The notes beneath the pieces are model-generated. The model was not told the DNA's origin. It was given only the letters and a program-made list of their open reading frames with translations, and did not search any database. The translations under genes were made by a program, and so were the position numbers. Shown here one piece after another: positions 34,863 to 43,659 of a DNA stretch of 64,000 nt. The stretch is from NCBI GenBank assembly GCA_002844335.1, contig CP019155.1, positions 310,001 through 374,000 on the forward strand. Reading direction: 5' to 3'. Within the stretch, counting starts at the first letter, position 1, and each line of letters begins with the position of its first letter. The stretch is from Haloarcula taiwanensis (GTDB taxonomy: Archaea > Halobacteriota > Halobacteria > Halobacteriales > Haloarculaceae).

Positions 34863-35663
34863 TTACGCATTGTGTTCGTGAATCGCCGTCATGAGGGCCG
34901 CGAGTTCCTCGCCGATAACTGAGCGGATTCGTTCGCCTGTTTCCGCGCTCGCCTGCTTCGGCGTCCCGATGGCTCCGGATGTGGAATACTCGTCGAACGA
35001 CCGATAGACGGCGACGGTACCCCCGTCGAGCAGGTCTTGTCCGCCCCATCTGTAGTGTTCGTCCAGCGGCATACCGTCGCGGACCTCCGGGTCGCCCACG
35101 AGGTCTGGTCGGAGCGCAAGCATGAGGGATGTCTCGAACTCACCGCCGTGGGCCATTCCCCCCGTCTCGGTCGTCCGGAGTTCCTCGATTCTCTCTGATG
35201 CCAGATGGAAGTACGTCGTCCCGAGCACTTCCGCATCAGTATCGACGCCCACGGTACTCACGACGGCATCGATGAGCGGACTGTTCCCGCCGTGACCGTT
35301 GACGAACAGCACCGCATCAAATCCGTTCTGGATGCCGGCGTGCGCGATATCCTCAAGTGTCGCCCGCAAGTGCGCAAACTCGAGTGACAGGGTCCCACCG
35401 AACGATAGATGATGTGGTGAGAACCCGCTCCAGACTGGCGGTGTCATCACGACAGGAACGTCGTCCAGACGCTCGATGGCAGTGTCGACCATCGCCTCGA
35501 CCAGAAGTGTGTCGGTGACGACCGGGAGGTGATCCCCGTGCTGTTCGACGCTGCCAACGGGAATAACGAGAACAGACCCCGACTGTTCACCGACTCTGCG
35601 GATCTGACTCGCAGTCATTCCGGCCCACTCGCTCTGTTTCCGGCCGATAGTATCGTACAACAT
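34863..35663 (-). CDS. Creatininase-family amidohydrolase in the ABC operon
   Basis: 266 residues. Metal-site residues: Glu40, His42, His45 (GSVEQHGDHLP), Asp51 (TDTLL), a His in LFVNGHGGNSPL (about 120) and Glu in AHGGEFETSLML. It is longer than, and only distantly similar to, the member at 9204. Its place between ATPase and binding protein makes it part of the import-linked pathway, so the imported solute probably has a cyclic or linear amide bond. Creatinine itself, a lactam or a formamide are options; none is shown. 2 nt separate it from the ATPase gene. Confidence 0.85.
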   Translation of the reverse strand: MLYDTIGRKQSEWAGMTASQIRRVGEQSGSVLVIPVGSVEQHGDHLPVVTDTLLVEAMVDTAIERLDDVPVVMTPPVWSGFSPHHLSFGGTLSLEFAHLRATLEDIAHAGIQNGFDAVLFVNGHGGNSPLIDAVVSTVGVDTDAEVLGTTYFHLASERIEELRTTETGGMAHGGEFETSLMLALRPDLVGDPEVRDGMPLDEHYRWGGQDLLDGGTVAVYRSFDEYSTSGAIGTPKQASAETGERIRSVIGEELAALMTAIHEHNA

Positions 35664-35664
35664 A

Positions 35665-36762
35665 TTAGATTGATTCTGTCCGCTGAAGCTGAGTCAGTTC
35701 CACTCGTTCGCCATCGGAATCGAACAGATGCATATCCTCTGTATGAAACCCTAACGCGATTTCGTCGCCGCGTTCTGGGCGGTATTCGCTATCGACTCGG
35801 GCTACGACTTCTTTCGACCCGCCTTCAGTCTCCAGATAGAGGAAATTGTCAGACCCCATGGGTTCTACGACGTCGACGGCTGTCTCGATGTACGTGCCGG
35901 CGTCCTCGGCAACGAAATCTTCGGGGCGGACGCCCAGCGTGTACTCCCCATCCGGAATGTCGACGTCGACTGTGAATTCGACAGCTCCTGAGTGGACCGT
36001 CGCGCGCCCGCCGCTGTTCGTCACACTCACTTCGAAGAAGTTCATCGATGGTGAGCCGATAAATCCCGCGACAAACTTGTTGTTGGGCTTATCGTAGCAG
36101 CGTTCCGGCGGCGCAACCTGCTGGAGCTCACCCTGATTGAGAATCACGATCCGGTCGGCCATCGTCATCGCTTCCGTCTGATCGTGCGTGACGTAAATCG
36201 TCGTCACGTCCAGCTCTTCCTGGATTCGCTGGATCTCGGTGCGCATCTGGGTCCGGAGCTTCGCGTCGAGATTCGACAGCGGTTCGTCCATCAGAAACAC
36301 CTCCGGGTCCCGGACGATAGCCCGCCCGAGCGCGACACGTTGTTGCTGGCCACCCGAGAGTTGCTTCGGTAAATCGTTCATGAGGTCCGATATTTCCAGC
36401 AGTTCGGCGGCCTCGGTCACGCGCTGTTCGATCTGATCATCGTATTCACCCGACAGTCGTAGCCCGAAGGACATGTTCTCACGCACGGTCATGTGCGGGT
36501 ACAGCGCGTAACTCTGGAACACCATCGCAATGTTCCGGTCCTGTGGACGAACGTCGTTGACTACGTCCCCGCCGATAGCAATCTCACCATCGGTGACCGT
36601 TTCGAGCCCCGCAATCATCCGAAGCGTGGTCGACTTCCCACAGCCGGACGGCCCGACAACGACGATAAACTCCCCGTCCTCCACGGTCAGAGAAAGATCC
36701 TCGACTGCAAGGACGTCGTCGTCGTATACCTTGCTGACGCTTGATAGTGTAACTTCGCTCAT
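35665..36762 (-). CDS. ABC transporter ATPase, MalK/UgpC type
   Basis: 365 residues. Walker A GPSGCGKST at about 37-45, Q-loop FQSYALYPHMTVRENM, signature LSGGQQQRVALGRAI, Walker B and D-loop FLMDEPLSNLDAKL, H-loop VTHDQTEA. The C-terminal third (from about 240) is the regulatory OB-fold domain of CUT1 ATPases (PDGEYTLGVRPEDF). First gene of the operon; the start at 36762 (MSEVTLSSVSKVY) follows from the alignment to the family. It energises the importer formed with the products of 31659-34810. Confidence 0.95.
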   Translation of the reverse strand: MSEVTLSSVSKVYDDDVLAVEDLSLTVEDGEFIVVVGPSGCGKSTTLRMIAGLETVTDGEIAIGGDVVNDVRPQDRNIAMVFQSYALYPHMTVRENMSFGLRLSGEYDDQIEQRVTEAAELLEISDLMNDLPKQLSGGQQQRVALGRAIVRDPEVFLMDEPLSNLDAKLRTQMRTEIQRIQEELDVTTIYVTHDQTEAMTMADRIVILNQGELQQVAPPERCYDKPNNKFVAGFIGSPSMNFFEVSVTNSGGRATVHSGAVEFTVDVDIPDGEYTLGVRPEDFVAEDAGTYIETAVDVVEPMGSDNFLYLETEGGSKEVVARVDSEYRPERGDEIALGFHTEDMHLFDSDGERVELTQLQRTESI

Positions 36763-36951
36763 ACCGAGTAACATAAGCATCGCAATCATCATTAATAAAT
36801 GTTGGTAGTACCGGCAGGGGCAGGCAGACCAATCACATCGAAACCTGGCGAGCACTGTGGAGTACTATCCGGTATGACTGCGTAGCTAGCGGTTTTGAGT
36901 CATGCTGCAAATGGATACTCGGTAGTGCGACCTCGTACCGTAACGCGGAAC

Positions 36952-36973
36952 ACGGAGTAGAGAGCTACTCCGT
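36952..36973. repeat. Perfect 9-bp inverted repeat
   Basis: ACGGAGTAG, a 4-nt loop AGAG, then CTACTCCGT. It lies in the control region about 190 nt upstream of the ATPase start and 318 nt upstream of the IclR start. It could be a regulator site, a hairpin, or the end of a decayed mobile element. Confidence 0.5.
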
Positions 36974-37259
36974 CGGAGCAAATGGGACCTCGGAGCGCTG
37001 CCACTCTCTTTCAATGAGATTGAAAACTACCTGTTGTGCTCGCCAGGAGCAGGCTGGTGTGATAAACCAACGCCAGAGACCCTGTAACTTTGAAATCGGG
37101 TGCTGGATATCACAACCGTTGTGGTCGTGTGGTATGTTGCCATTCTTCGCAATGGGAGAAATTGTAGAAAATAACATCCGTACCCTTGTTAGACTGGATC
37201 GCTTCGGGGTGCAGTACTGGCTTCCAACACCATTGGAAATATTTTGCCGCTCGGCGGAA

Positions 37260-37270
37260 CCTATTTTATT
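37260..37270 (+). promoter_or_regulatory. TATA-like box of the IclR regulator
   Basis: CTATTTTATTC centred about 26 nt before the ATG at 37291, consistent with a leaderless transcript and with that start codon. Confidence 0.5.
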
Positions 37271-37290
37271 CTGCAGAAAAAAGCGCATCT

Positions 37291-38073
37291 ATGCCTTCAC
37301 AGAACAATAAAACAATCAGCGCGGTTGAGACGACGCTGGACATCCTCGGTGCTCTCGGAAAACTTGAACCGGTCGGTCTCTCCGATCTGGCGTCTCACCT
37401 CGATATCCCCACGAGCACTGTCTTCATTCATCTCAACACATTAGTTCAACGCGATTACGTCGTTAAGGAGTCCGGGCAGTATCGTCGGTCGTTCCGCTTT
37501 CTGGAGCTCGGTGGCAGTGTTCGGCAGCGGCTGGATATTGGTCGGCTGCTCCGTAATAAAGTCGAAGAACTCAGCAGAGAAACGGGTGAGATTGCTGGTG
37601 CCGGCATCGAGGAGAACGGCCAGCGGGTCATCCTCTACAGGAGTTCTGGCGGAAAGGCTGCGGGCGACGAAATCCCTATCGGGAACCACACAGAGATGCA
37701 CTGGACATCGCTGGGCAAAGCCATTCTGGCGCATCTTCCGGTGGACAAACGAAACGAAATCGTTGCCGAACATGGGCTTCCGAGGGGGACTGATAACACG
37801 CTATCATCCCGGTCAGAGCTTGAAGCGGCGCTTGAGCAAATCCGCGACCAGGGCTATGCGATAGACGACGAGGAGCATCTCCGAGGTGTTCGAGGTGTCG
37901 CTGTACCAATATTCAACGACGAACAGGATGTTATGGTGTCCCTCGGTATTACTGGTCCCAGAGATAGATTCACGTCCAGATATATGGCAAACCTGCTGGA
38001 AATACTCAGATATACGAAAAACGAGATCGAAGTTCGAAGTCAATACTACGAGTACAGTACGATAGACAGATAG
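37291..38073 (+). CDS. IclR-family transcriptional regulator
   Basis: 260 residues. The N-terminal winged helix (ISAVETTLDILGALGKLEPV, then LSDLASHLDIPTSTVFIHLN) is followed by the IclR effector domain (RSSGGKAAGDEIPIGNHTEM, then HWTSLGKAILAHLP and RGVRGVAVPIFND). IclR proteins bind a small pathway metabolite and repress or activate neighbouring catabolic genes. Its divergent position makes it the likely local regulator of the ten-gene operon. The start at 37291 is set by the TATA box; an upstream in-frame ATG at 37186 would run through the promoter. Confidence 0.9.
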   Translation: MPSQNNKTISAVETTLDILGALGKLEPVGLSDLASHLDIPTSTVFIHLNTLVQRDYVVKESGQYRRSFRFLELGGSVRQRLDIGRLLRNKVEELSRETGEIAGAGIEENGQRVILYRSSGGKAAGDEIPIGNHTEMHWTSLGKAILAHLPVDKRNEIVAEHGLPRGTDNTLSSRSELEAALEQIRDQGYAIDDEEHLRGVRGVAVPIFNDEQDVMVSLGITGPRDRFTSRYMANLLEILRYTKNEIEVRSQYYEYSTIDR

Positions 38074-38554
38074 CCCGGAATACAATACTGCCTCGTTCAG
38101 TGATACAAACAAATACTTGGTAGCGATGCCCCCTCGGCGGCAACTTTATTCCTAAACCCGGCATAATAGATGCCTTCTCTGGTTTAATTCCTGAGTTCGC
38201 CCCAAAACCAATCGAAACTTCTCCAGATAATATTTCTCTCTCGAACTAAATGTGGGCAAATAACATAAATTACCACCGTGTGTACGCTGGCGGTATGCGG
38301 ACCGTAGACTCATAATCCGCCGCGTTAGGTAACACTGCCTTGTCTCGATTAGTTCAAGTCGTATAGTTCAATACGCCCGTTCTCTCATCCGCACATAGTG
38401 AGTCTTCGTTGGTACTGCTCCTTCAGAGCAGGTCTTCCCGTGTTGCCCGAGAATCGCCTGCTAACTGTTCGCTATTCGAATTGCCCCGACTTTTTCACTG
38501 CCAGTTCCGATACCGATACTACACCGCGATGACCAAACGCGCTCTGCCGATAGC
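38074..38554. other. Intergenic region, no gene found
   Basis: 481 nt, AT-richer than the genes. A small perfect hairpin (CGTAT, loop AGTTCA, ATACG at 38360-38375) and two copies of AGTTCAA (38351, 38365) lie in the middle. CTCATAA near 38309 recalls a methionine anticodon loop, but no cloverleaf can be built around it. Nothing else supported. Confidence 0.4.
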
Positions 38555-39793
38555 ATGACACCACAGGCGACTGACTCCGATATGTCGGATCCCACTGCTG
38601 AGACAGCCGTCCGAACAGCCAACTCGACGTGGTGGCTTGTGGCAGGTGCGAGCCTGATTTCGATGGGATTGGCCGCATACGAGATCGTCCCTGCAAGCGT
38701 CACGCCGCTCATTCAGGAATCACTGCGGGTCGGACCGACAGCCGCTGGACTCCTCGTCGGAGTCATGTTCGGAACCGCCGTCGTCGTCAGCCTTCCTGCC
38801 GGTGCTGTACTGGATCGGACCGATTCGAGAACCGCGATGGCCATTGCGGTAGGCATGTTGGTCATCGCCGGGCTGTGGGGATGGCGAGCCGGCCGGCGCG
38901 GCCAGTACGAGTCAATCCTCGCATCCCGTGCACTGGGCGGAGCCGCCTACGTCGTCGTCTGGAACGCCGGTATCGACATGGTGAGCCGGACTGTCGAGGA
39001 CTCTCACCGCGCGACAGCAGTCGGCATCTTCACCGCCAGCGGCCCGGTTGGCTTCGCACTCGGACAGGGAACTGGGCCGCTCATCGCCCAGCGGTTCGGC
39101 TGGCCGACTGTCCTTCTGGCCTTCATTGGCCCTGCAATCGCCGGCCTGGCCGTCTTCTGGCCAGCGAGTCGCGGGCACGGCGGAAGTCGGGGTGATGCCC
39201 CGTCTCTGCGAGAATTCGGGGCAGTGTTGCGGAGCCCGAGTGTCTGGCTCGTCGGGGCTCTCGGCTTCCTCGGTTACGCGCTATACCTGTTTGTGAACAG
39301 CTGGGGCTCGTCGTATCTCACGCAAGAACTAAACTTCTCGCTGGCCGTGAGTGGGCTCGTTGTTGCCGTGTTCCCCGCTGTGGGGGTGCTCTCTCGAATC
39401 AGCGGTGGACTCATATCGGATCGGGTCTTCGATGGCAAGCGGCGACCGGTTGTGCTGTGCTCGTTCGGCCTTGCTGCGCCGCTGCTCCTCGGGTTCACGC
39501 AGCTTCGCTCGCTGGCGTTGCTTGTCACCGTCCTTCTGTTGATCGGCTTTGCGGTCCAACTGACGCTTGGCCTCTCGTTTACGTACGTCCGAGAGGTCGT
39601 TGACCTGCGGGTCGCTGCAACGACGGTCGCATTCCAGACGAGTATCGGCCTCGCGGGTGCGTTCGTTGCACCGATTGCCGGCGGCGCCGTGGTGAACAGA
39701 GCCGGATTTGCGTCGGCGTTTTTACTGGCTGGCGTGGTCGCTGTCGCCGGTATCATCGTTGCATGGCAGGCCCCGGAGCCCGGACGCCAGTAG
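38555..39793 (+). CDS. Major facilitator superfamily transporter
   Basis: 412 residues, 12 predicted helices. Features: an N-terminal acidic leader, loop 2-3 AVLDRTDSRTAMAIAVGM as MFS motif A, a central cytoplasmic loop around residue 215 (RGHGGSRGDAPSLREFGAVL), and the mirrored loop GGLISDRVFDGKRRPVV in the second half. It resembles the anion or cyanate/nitrate-type MFS carriers more than sugar carriers, but the substrate is open. The nitrilase gene follows after 89 nt in the same direction, so the two may act together on an organic nitrile or amide. Confidence 0.85.
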   Translation: MTPQATDSDMSDPTAETAVRTANSTWWLVAGASLISMGLAAYEIVPASVTPLIQESLRVGPTAAGLLVGVMFGTAVVVSLPAGAVLDRTDSRTAMAIAVGMLVIAGLWGWRAGRRGQYESILASRALGGAAYVVVWNAGIDMVSRTVEDSHRATAVGIFTASGPVGFALGQGTGPLIAQRFGWPTVLLAFIGPAIAGLAVFWPASRGHGGSRGDAPSLREFGAVLRSPSVWLVGALGFLGYALYLFVNSWGSSYLTQELNFSLAVSGLVVAVFPAVGVLSRISGGLISDRVFDGKRRPVVLCSFGLAAPLLLGFTQLRSLALLVTVLLLIGFAVQLTLGLSFTYVREVVDLRVAATTVAFQTSIGLAGAFVAPIAGGAVVNRAGFASAFLLAGVVAVAGIIVAWQAPEPGRQ

Positions 39794-39882
39794 GCTACGA
39801 CTTGATGCACTCCGCCGTTCGCGGCCCGCGTTCCGGGCTGTCGGCTCAATTGATTTGTCACTGGAAGACACATCACAGACGA

Positions 39883-40983
39883 ATGCCATCTGAGTCTTTC
39901 ACACTTGCGGCCGCACAGGTAGAGCCCGTCTACCATGATAAGGCTGGAACGCTGGACAAGACGTGTCGGTATATCGAGCAGGCGGGTCGGGACGGTGCAG
40001 ACATCGTCGTTTTTCCGGAGACGTACTTCCCAGGGTATCCATACTGGCGGGGCAGTGTTTCCATCCCCAGATGGACTGACCTGATGGTGGACCTCCAGAA
40101 GAATAGCCTCCACGTCGACGACGAGGCGATTGATATCCTCGGTGAGACCGTCGCGGAAGCCGACCTCACGCTCGTGCTGGGGACGAACGAAATCAGCGAC
40201 CGGCAGGGGAGCGAGACGCTCTACAATTCGCTGTTTTACTTCGACAGTACCGGGGAGCTGGTGGGTCGCCACCGGAAACTCATGCCGACCCACGAGGAGC
40301 GTGCCATCTGGGGCCGTGGCGATCCGTCGTGTCTGGCTACGTACGAAACAGCTGTCGGCCGACTCGGTGGGCTCATCTGCTATGAGAACCACATGACACT
40401 CTCGAAGGCGGCGCTAACCGCGATGGGTGAGGAGATACACGCCGCCGTCTGGCCCGGCTTCTGGGAACAGCACGGGCATCCGGGGGACAAGACCCGAGCG
40501 GAGACGAGCGACGCTGTGGATACCTGTGATATCTATCCCGCCATGCGTGAGTATGCCTTCGAAACCCAGTCGTTCGTCGCCGCGTGTTCGGCGTACATGA
40601 GCGACGCCGTGCCGGACGGGTTCTCGGCGGAGGAACTCGGATTCAACGTCGCTGCGGGCGGGAGTATGCTTATCAACCCGGCTGGTATTGTCAAAGCCGG
40701 CCCGCTGGTCGGTGAGGAGGGGCTTCTGACTGCCGAGTTCCGGGACGACGAACGACGGGCGACGAAAGCATACTTCGATGCGATGGGTCACTACACCCGA
40801 TGGGACGCAGTCAGCTTGTCCATCAGTGATAAAACGCTAACGCCGTCACAGCCTCGGGAATCCGGCACGGAGGCAGTCGCTGGGGACGGTTCGCTCTCGG
40901 CAGCCCAGGCACAAGCGGTAGCCGACGAGTACGACGTTCCCATCGGAGTTGTCGAAGCGGTCGCCGACGAACTGGCAGACTAA
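39883..40983 (+). CDS. Nitrilase (carbon-nitrogen hydrolase, branch 1-like)
   Basis: 366 residues. Catalytic Glu46 (VVFPETYFPGYPYW), Lys132 (RHRKLMPTHEER) and Cys166 (GGLICYENHMTLSKAAL) are all present. Length and the PTHEER-x-W-GRGD phrase fit true nitrilases (nitrile to carboxylic acid plus ammonia) or cyanide-degrading relatives rather than short amidases. An extra C-terminal domain of about 40 residues (LSAAQAQAVADEYDVPIGVV) looks like a small helix bundle. The start at 39883 gives the normal family N-terminus (SFTLAAAQVEPV). Neighbour of an MFS carrier. Confidence 0.9.
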   Translation: MPSESFTLAAAQVEPVYHDKAGTLDKTCRYIEQAGRDGADIVVFPETYFPGYPYWRGSVSIPRWTDLMVDLQKNSLHVDDEAIDILGETVAEADLTLVLGTNEISDRQGSETLYNSLFYFDSTGELVGRHRKLMPTHEERAIWGRGDPSCLATYETAVGRLGGLICYENHMTLSKAALTAMGEEIHAAVWPGFWEQHGHPGDKTRAETSDAVDTCDIYPAMREYAFETQSFVAACSAYMSDAVPDGFSAEELGFNVAAGGSMLINPAGIVKAGPLVGEEGLLTAEFRDDERRATKAYFDAMGHYTRWDAVSLSISDKTLTPSQPRESGTEAVAGDGSLSAAQAQAVADEYDVPIGVVEAVADELAD

Positions 40984-41036
40984 GTAGTCGTAGCTGGTTC
41001 TTTTTCGGATAGAATGCAAACCGGTGGGTTGGGGAA

Positions 41037-41204
41037 TTACTTATTGTAACTGTCCGGAATCAACACGACACCGTGGAAATCAAAGAGGTCGGAAACGACC
41101 GACTCGATGCGCCCGAAGTTCGGTGGCAGTGCGACTGCCGGCAGATAGAAATCGTCGGTGGAGAACTTGCTGTTCTCTGTTGTCCTGTTTTGTTGGGTGC
41201 TCAT
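41037..41204 (-). CDS. Possible small protein, 55 residues
   Basis: Reads MSTQQNRTTENSKFSTDDFY (first 20), then LPAVALPPNFGRIESVVSDL and FDFHGVVLIPDSYNK. Its composition and codon use look protein-like, with an ordered second half. No clear TATA box at the expected distance; AT-rich DNA at 41249-41258 could serve with a short leader. It is convergent with the nitrilase. No family recognised, so the call is tentative. Confidence 0.45.
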   Translation of the reverse strand: MSTQQNRTTENSKFSTDDFYLPAVALPPNFGRIESVVSDLFDFHGVVLIPDSYNK

Positions 41205-41604
41205 TTCAATATACTATATTGGCCACAACATCCTAAGGCCCCTGGTGGATAATCACGGGCATTTATTACGGACGGTTTAACATGATTATTAATACATATT
41301 GTCAGTAGAGCGGCTGTCGCTGCATTGAGTAAATCTGTGCCACACAGTTTTCGACCAGTTTCCGTCCGGTCTGTTCCCAGGACAGGTTCCATGTCCGTTC
41401 TCAACGGTGAAAACGCACTACTCAGCCCGGCCTGTCCTCGCTCGGAGTACAGTCAGATTTATATTTTTGCCCTCGTGTGTGCACCTGTGTATGTAAACAT
41501 TGACGTAGAGACCCAGCATATACACAGTAACTCACCGATGCTGCTGTTCAGCCGTCCAGCTCGTATTGATCTTTGACGCCTCGAGAGCAGTCCCGTCCCA
41601 CACA
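41205..41604. other. Intergenic region upstream of the HTH-10 regulator
   Basis: 400 nt with AT-rich islands (41200-41220, 41249-41300, 41457-41470). TTTATATTTTT at 41458-41468 is the best TATA-like match for the plus-strand regulator but would leave a leader of about 110 nt. No gene or repeat supported. Confidence 0.4.
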
Positions 41605-42258
41605 ATGTCGATAACGACCAAAATACACATCGAACACGAACGCCTCGCGCTGGTTCCGACCTTACAGAACCTTGGAGAGATAACCATCCGCGTTATTACA
41701 CAGGGGAACACCGACCCGGGATCCACTGTGTTTCCGTTCCTTATCGAGTATCACGACAGGGAACGACTCGAGGAGATGCTCGATGCCGACCCGACAGTCC
41801 AGAGTTACGATCTTGTCGACTGGACCGACCAGACTGGTATATACTACATCGAACACACTCCTGAAACGAAACTCATCAGCTCCGTTGTTACCGATGTCAA
41901 CGGTTTTCTCGTTCATACAGAGACGAAGGGCAACGGGTGGCTCGTCCGACTCCTGCTCCCGGACCGCGACGCGCTCAATACGATCTGGGAATATGCAAAC
42001 GAGAACGATATCTCACTCGATATAATCGAAATATACGGAAACACGGACACCGGAGGCGAGTCGTCGTACGGACTGACTGACGAACAGCGGACCGCCCTGA
42101 CAACTGCGTACGAAAACGGCTATTTCGGAGAGCCCAGAGATATCTCGCTGAACGAAGTCGCCGACGAAATCGGACTATCCTCGACAGCGATGAGCGGCAG
42201 ACTCCGCCGTGGGATGCGGAACCTCATTGCGGCGACGTTAATAGACCGAGAGAAGTGA
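41605..42258 (+). CDS. HTH-10 (Bat-type) transcriptional regulator
   Basis: 217 residues. An N-terminal sensory alpha/beta domain (IHIEHERLALVPTLQNLGEI, then GIYYIEHTPETKL, LLLPDRDALNTIWEYANEN) leads to the C-terminal HTH-10 domain: LTDEQRTALTTAYENGYFGE, then ISLNEVADEIGLSSTAMSGR and RLRRGMRNLI. This family is specific to haloarchaea and close relatives; Bat activates bacterio-opsin genes, but most members are uncharacterised. ATG at 41605 chosen because upstream residues do not fit the domain. Target unknown; the nitrilase and DHFR genes are nearby. Confidence 0.85.
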   Translation: MSITTKIHIEHERLALVPTLQNLGEITIRVITQGNTDPGSTVFPFLIEYHDRERLEEMLDADPTVQSYDLVDWTDQTGIYYIEHTPETKLISSVVTDVNGFLVHTETKGNGWLVRLLLPDRDALNTIWEYANENDISLDIIEIYGNTDTGGESSYGLTDEQRTALTTAYENGYFGEPRDISLNEVADEIGLSSTAMSGRLRRGMRNLIAATLIDREK

Positions 42259-42431
42259 GTTCGAAAGTCGGAGATCAGTGGGTGCTCGGAAAGGGCTTCC
42301 CGCGGCTTTGCCAGTAGCAACTTCTGCTGTTCATATCGACTCACATCTGAAAGTAAATCCGACAGTTTCTATCTAAAAACAGCAAAAAGACATCTATCTG
42401 GCGAATATTAGATCCCTTTAGCTGTTAGAAG

Positions 42432-42707
42432 CTACTTCGATTGCCTGCTCGAATCTTTTTGCCGATAGACTGGCCGTAACGCTGTCGCATCTTTGTTGTA
42501 TCCCAACCACACGCTCAACGCTGTCGCGGCGAAGACGAGATACACGGGGAACAGGAGAACGAGCACGTATCCAGCAAACAGCGGCGTCAGAACGTCTAGC
42601 CAGTACAGGGTCGCGATTCCGGCGAGCCCACCGACAGCGCTCGCAACGATTCCCAGGCGAAACGCCTGAGCAGCGGCGGGTCCGGGCGACAGGTGAATCG
42701 TATCCAT
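42432..42707 (-). CDS. Small membrane protein, two to three helices
   Basis: 91 residues from ATG 42707: a short polar start (MDTIHLSPGPAAAQAF), a hydrophobic helix (LGIVASAVGGLAGIATLYWL), a second (FAGYVLVLLFPVYLVFAATA) and a basic tail (PVYRQKDSSRQSK). No family recognised. A TTATATAAAG-like box overlaps its 5' side at 42714-42722, closer than usual, so the true start could lie further in; an upstream ATG at 42734 is less likely. Confidence 0.55.
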   Translation of the reverse strand: MDTIHLSPGPAAAQAFRLGIVASAVGGLAGIATLYWLDVLTPLFAGYVLVLLFPVYLVFAATALSVWLGYNKDATALRPVYRQKDSSRQSK

Positions 42708-42952
42708 GCAACACTTTATATGGCTGACCCCCATAAGTGGCGCGCGAGATGCGCTATCACGGTCCGGGCTAGCACTGCTGTGACAGCATCTTACTGGTCA
42801 CAAACGGTGGAAGTACGATACTCAAGACCTGGTAGAATTCTTGCACCTGTGTCTCCAACTCGGGCAGCGAAACTGATGCGTGAGTTCCGAGCGGTGACCT
42901 CACTCATCGACCGGGACGGACTTATTCCTAGGAGCCCGACAAAGTGGTATGT

Positions 42953-43450
42953 ATGAAAGTCTCGTTGATCGCTGCCGTCGCAGCTAACGGCGTGATCGGC
43001 GCTGGCGGCGACATTCCGTGGCAGTATCCCGAAGACCTGGCACACTTCAAGCAGACAACAGTCGGTCATCCCGTGATTATGGGGCGGCGAACCTTCGAGA
43101 GTATTCAGCGTGACCTTGGTGGCCCGCTGCCGAAGCGACTGAACATCGTCTTGACTACGACACCGAATCGCCTTCCGGACAGTGTTACGGCCGTTACCTC
43201 GACGACGTCGGCGTTGTCAGCAGCGGCCGATAGTGGTGCATCTACGACGTACGTCATCGGCGGGGCGACAGTGTACGAACAGTTTCTCCAACGGGCTGAC
43301 GAGCTAGTTCTGACGGAAGTATCAGCCCCTTTCGATGGCGATGTCGTCTTTCCGACAGTCGACCGGTCGTGCTGGACTGAGACCGACCGAACGACACACA
43401 GCGAGTTCGCTATCGTGAGCTACACTCGAACAAGCAGTTGCTCGGAATGA
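42953..43450 (+). CDS. folA: Dihydrofolate reductase
   Basis: 165 residues. Opens [20 protein letters not shown]; then [16 protein letters not shown] with the active-site acid at Asp28, [11 protein letters not shown] with the cofactor-binding Arg/Thr, and [13 protein letters not shown]. It reduces dihydrofolate to tetrahydrofolate. Haloarchaea often carry two DHFR copies (hdrA and hdrB in Haloferax); which one this is cannot be told. It supplies the carrier for the one-carbon genes around it. A CTTATT box lies about 31 nt upstream of the ATG. Confidence 0.95.
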   Translation: MKVSLIAAVAANGVIGAGGDIPWQYPEDLAHFKQTTVGHPVIMGRRTFESIQRDLGGPLPKRLNIVLTTTPNRLPDSVTAVTSTTSALSAAADSGASTTYVIGGATVYEQFLQRADELVLTEVSAPFDGDVVFPTVDRSCWTETDRTTHSEFAIVSYTRTSSCSE

Positions 43451-43627
43451 TCTCTGTCTGAGCAGTCACAACGACTGCGCTGTGCCGGGCGTTTCGTCCC
43501 GTACTTTCCAGCCTCAGCCGTATTATACGGTTTCGTGCTCAGGAGGTGTAAAACAACGGCTCAGAGCATCGTCGCTGCCAGTCAACTCTACCCCGTATAT
43601 AAATCCCAGAAGCAAGTAACAGTATCT

Positions 43628-43637
43628 TTTATTAGCA
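43628..43637 (+). promoter_or_regulatory. TATA-like box of the GcvT/DmdA-like gene
   Basis: CTTTTATTAG about 28 nt before the ATG at 43660. It fits a leaderless transcript. Confidence 0.45.
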
Positions 43638-43659
43638 TTTCACATCTTCTTTCAGAGGC

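Larger units (their letters stand above)
36763..37290. other. Divergent promoter region between the ABC operon and the IclR gene
   Basis: 528 nt, long for a haloarchaeal intergenic gap. It holds the operon promoter, the IclR promoter (see TATA box), and a perfect inverted repeat at 36952-36973. Sequence from 36960 to 37250 has open frames on both strands whose products look like no family; it may be a remnant of a mobile element or a large control region. Confidence 0.4.

Noticed and set aside
36965-37288. 107-codon minus-strand frame in the IclR/ABC control region
   Set aside because: It runs through the IclR promoter and start and ends inside the inverted repeat. The product looks non-haloarchaeal. 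Noted as possible mobile-element debris, not as a gene.
38290-38380. tRNA-Met-like signal (CTCATAA loop and two TTCAA-like loops)
   Set aside because: The would-be anticodon stem has a mismatch, the T-arm has a 6-nt loop, and no D-arm or acceptor stem can be paired.
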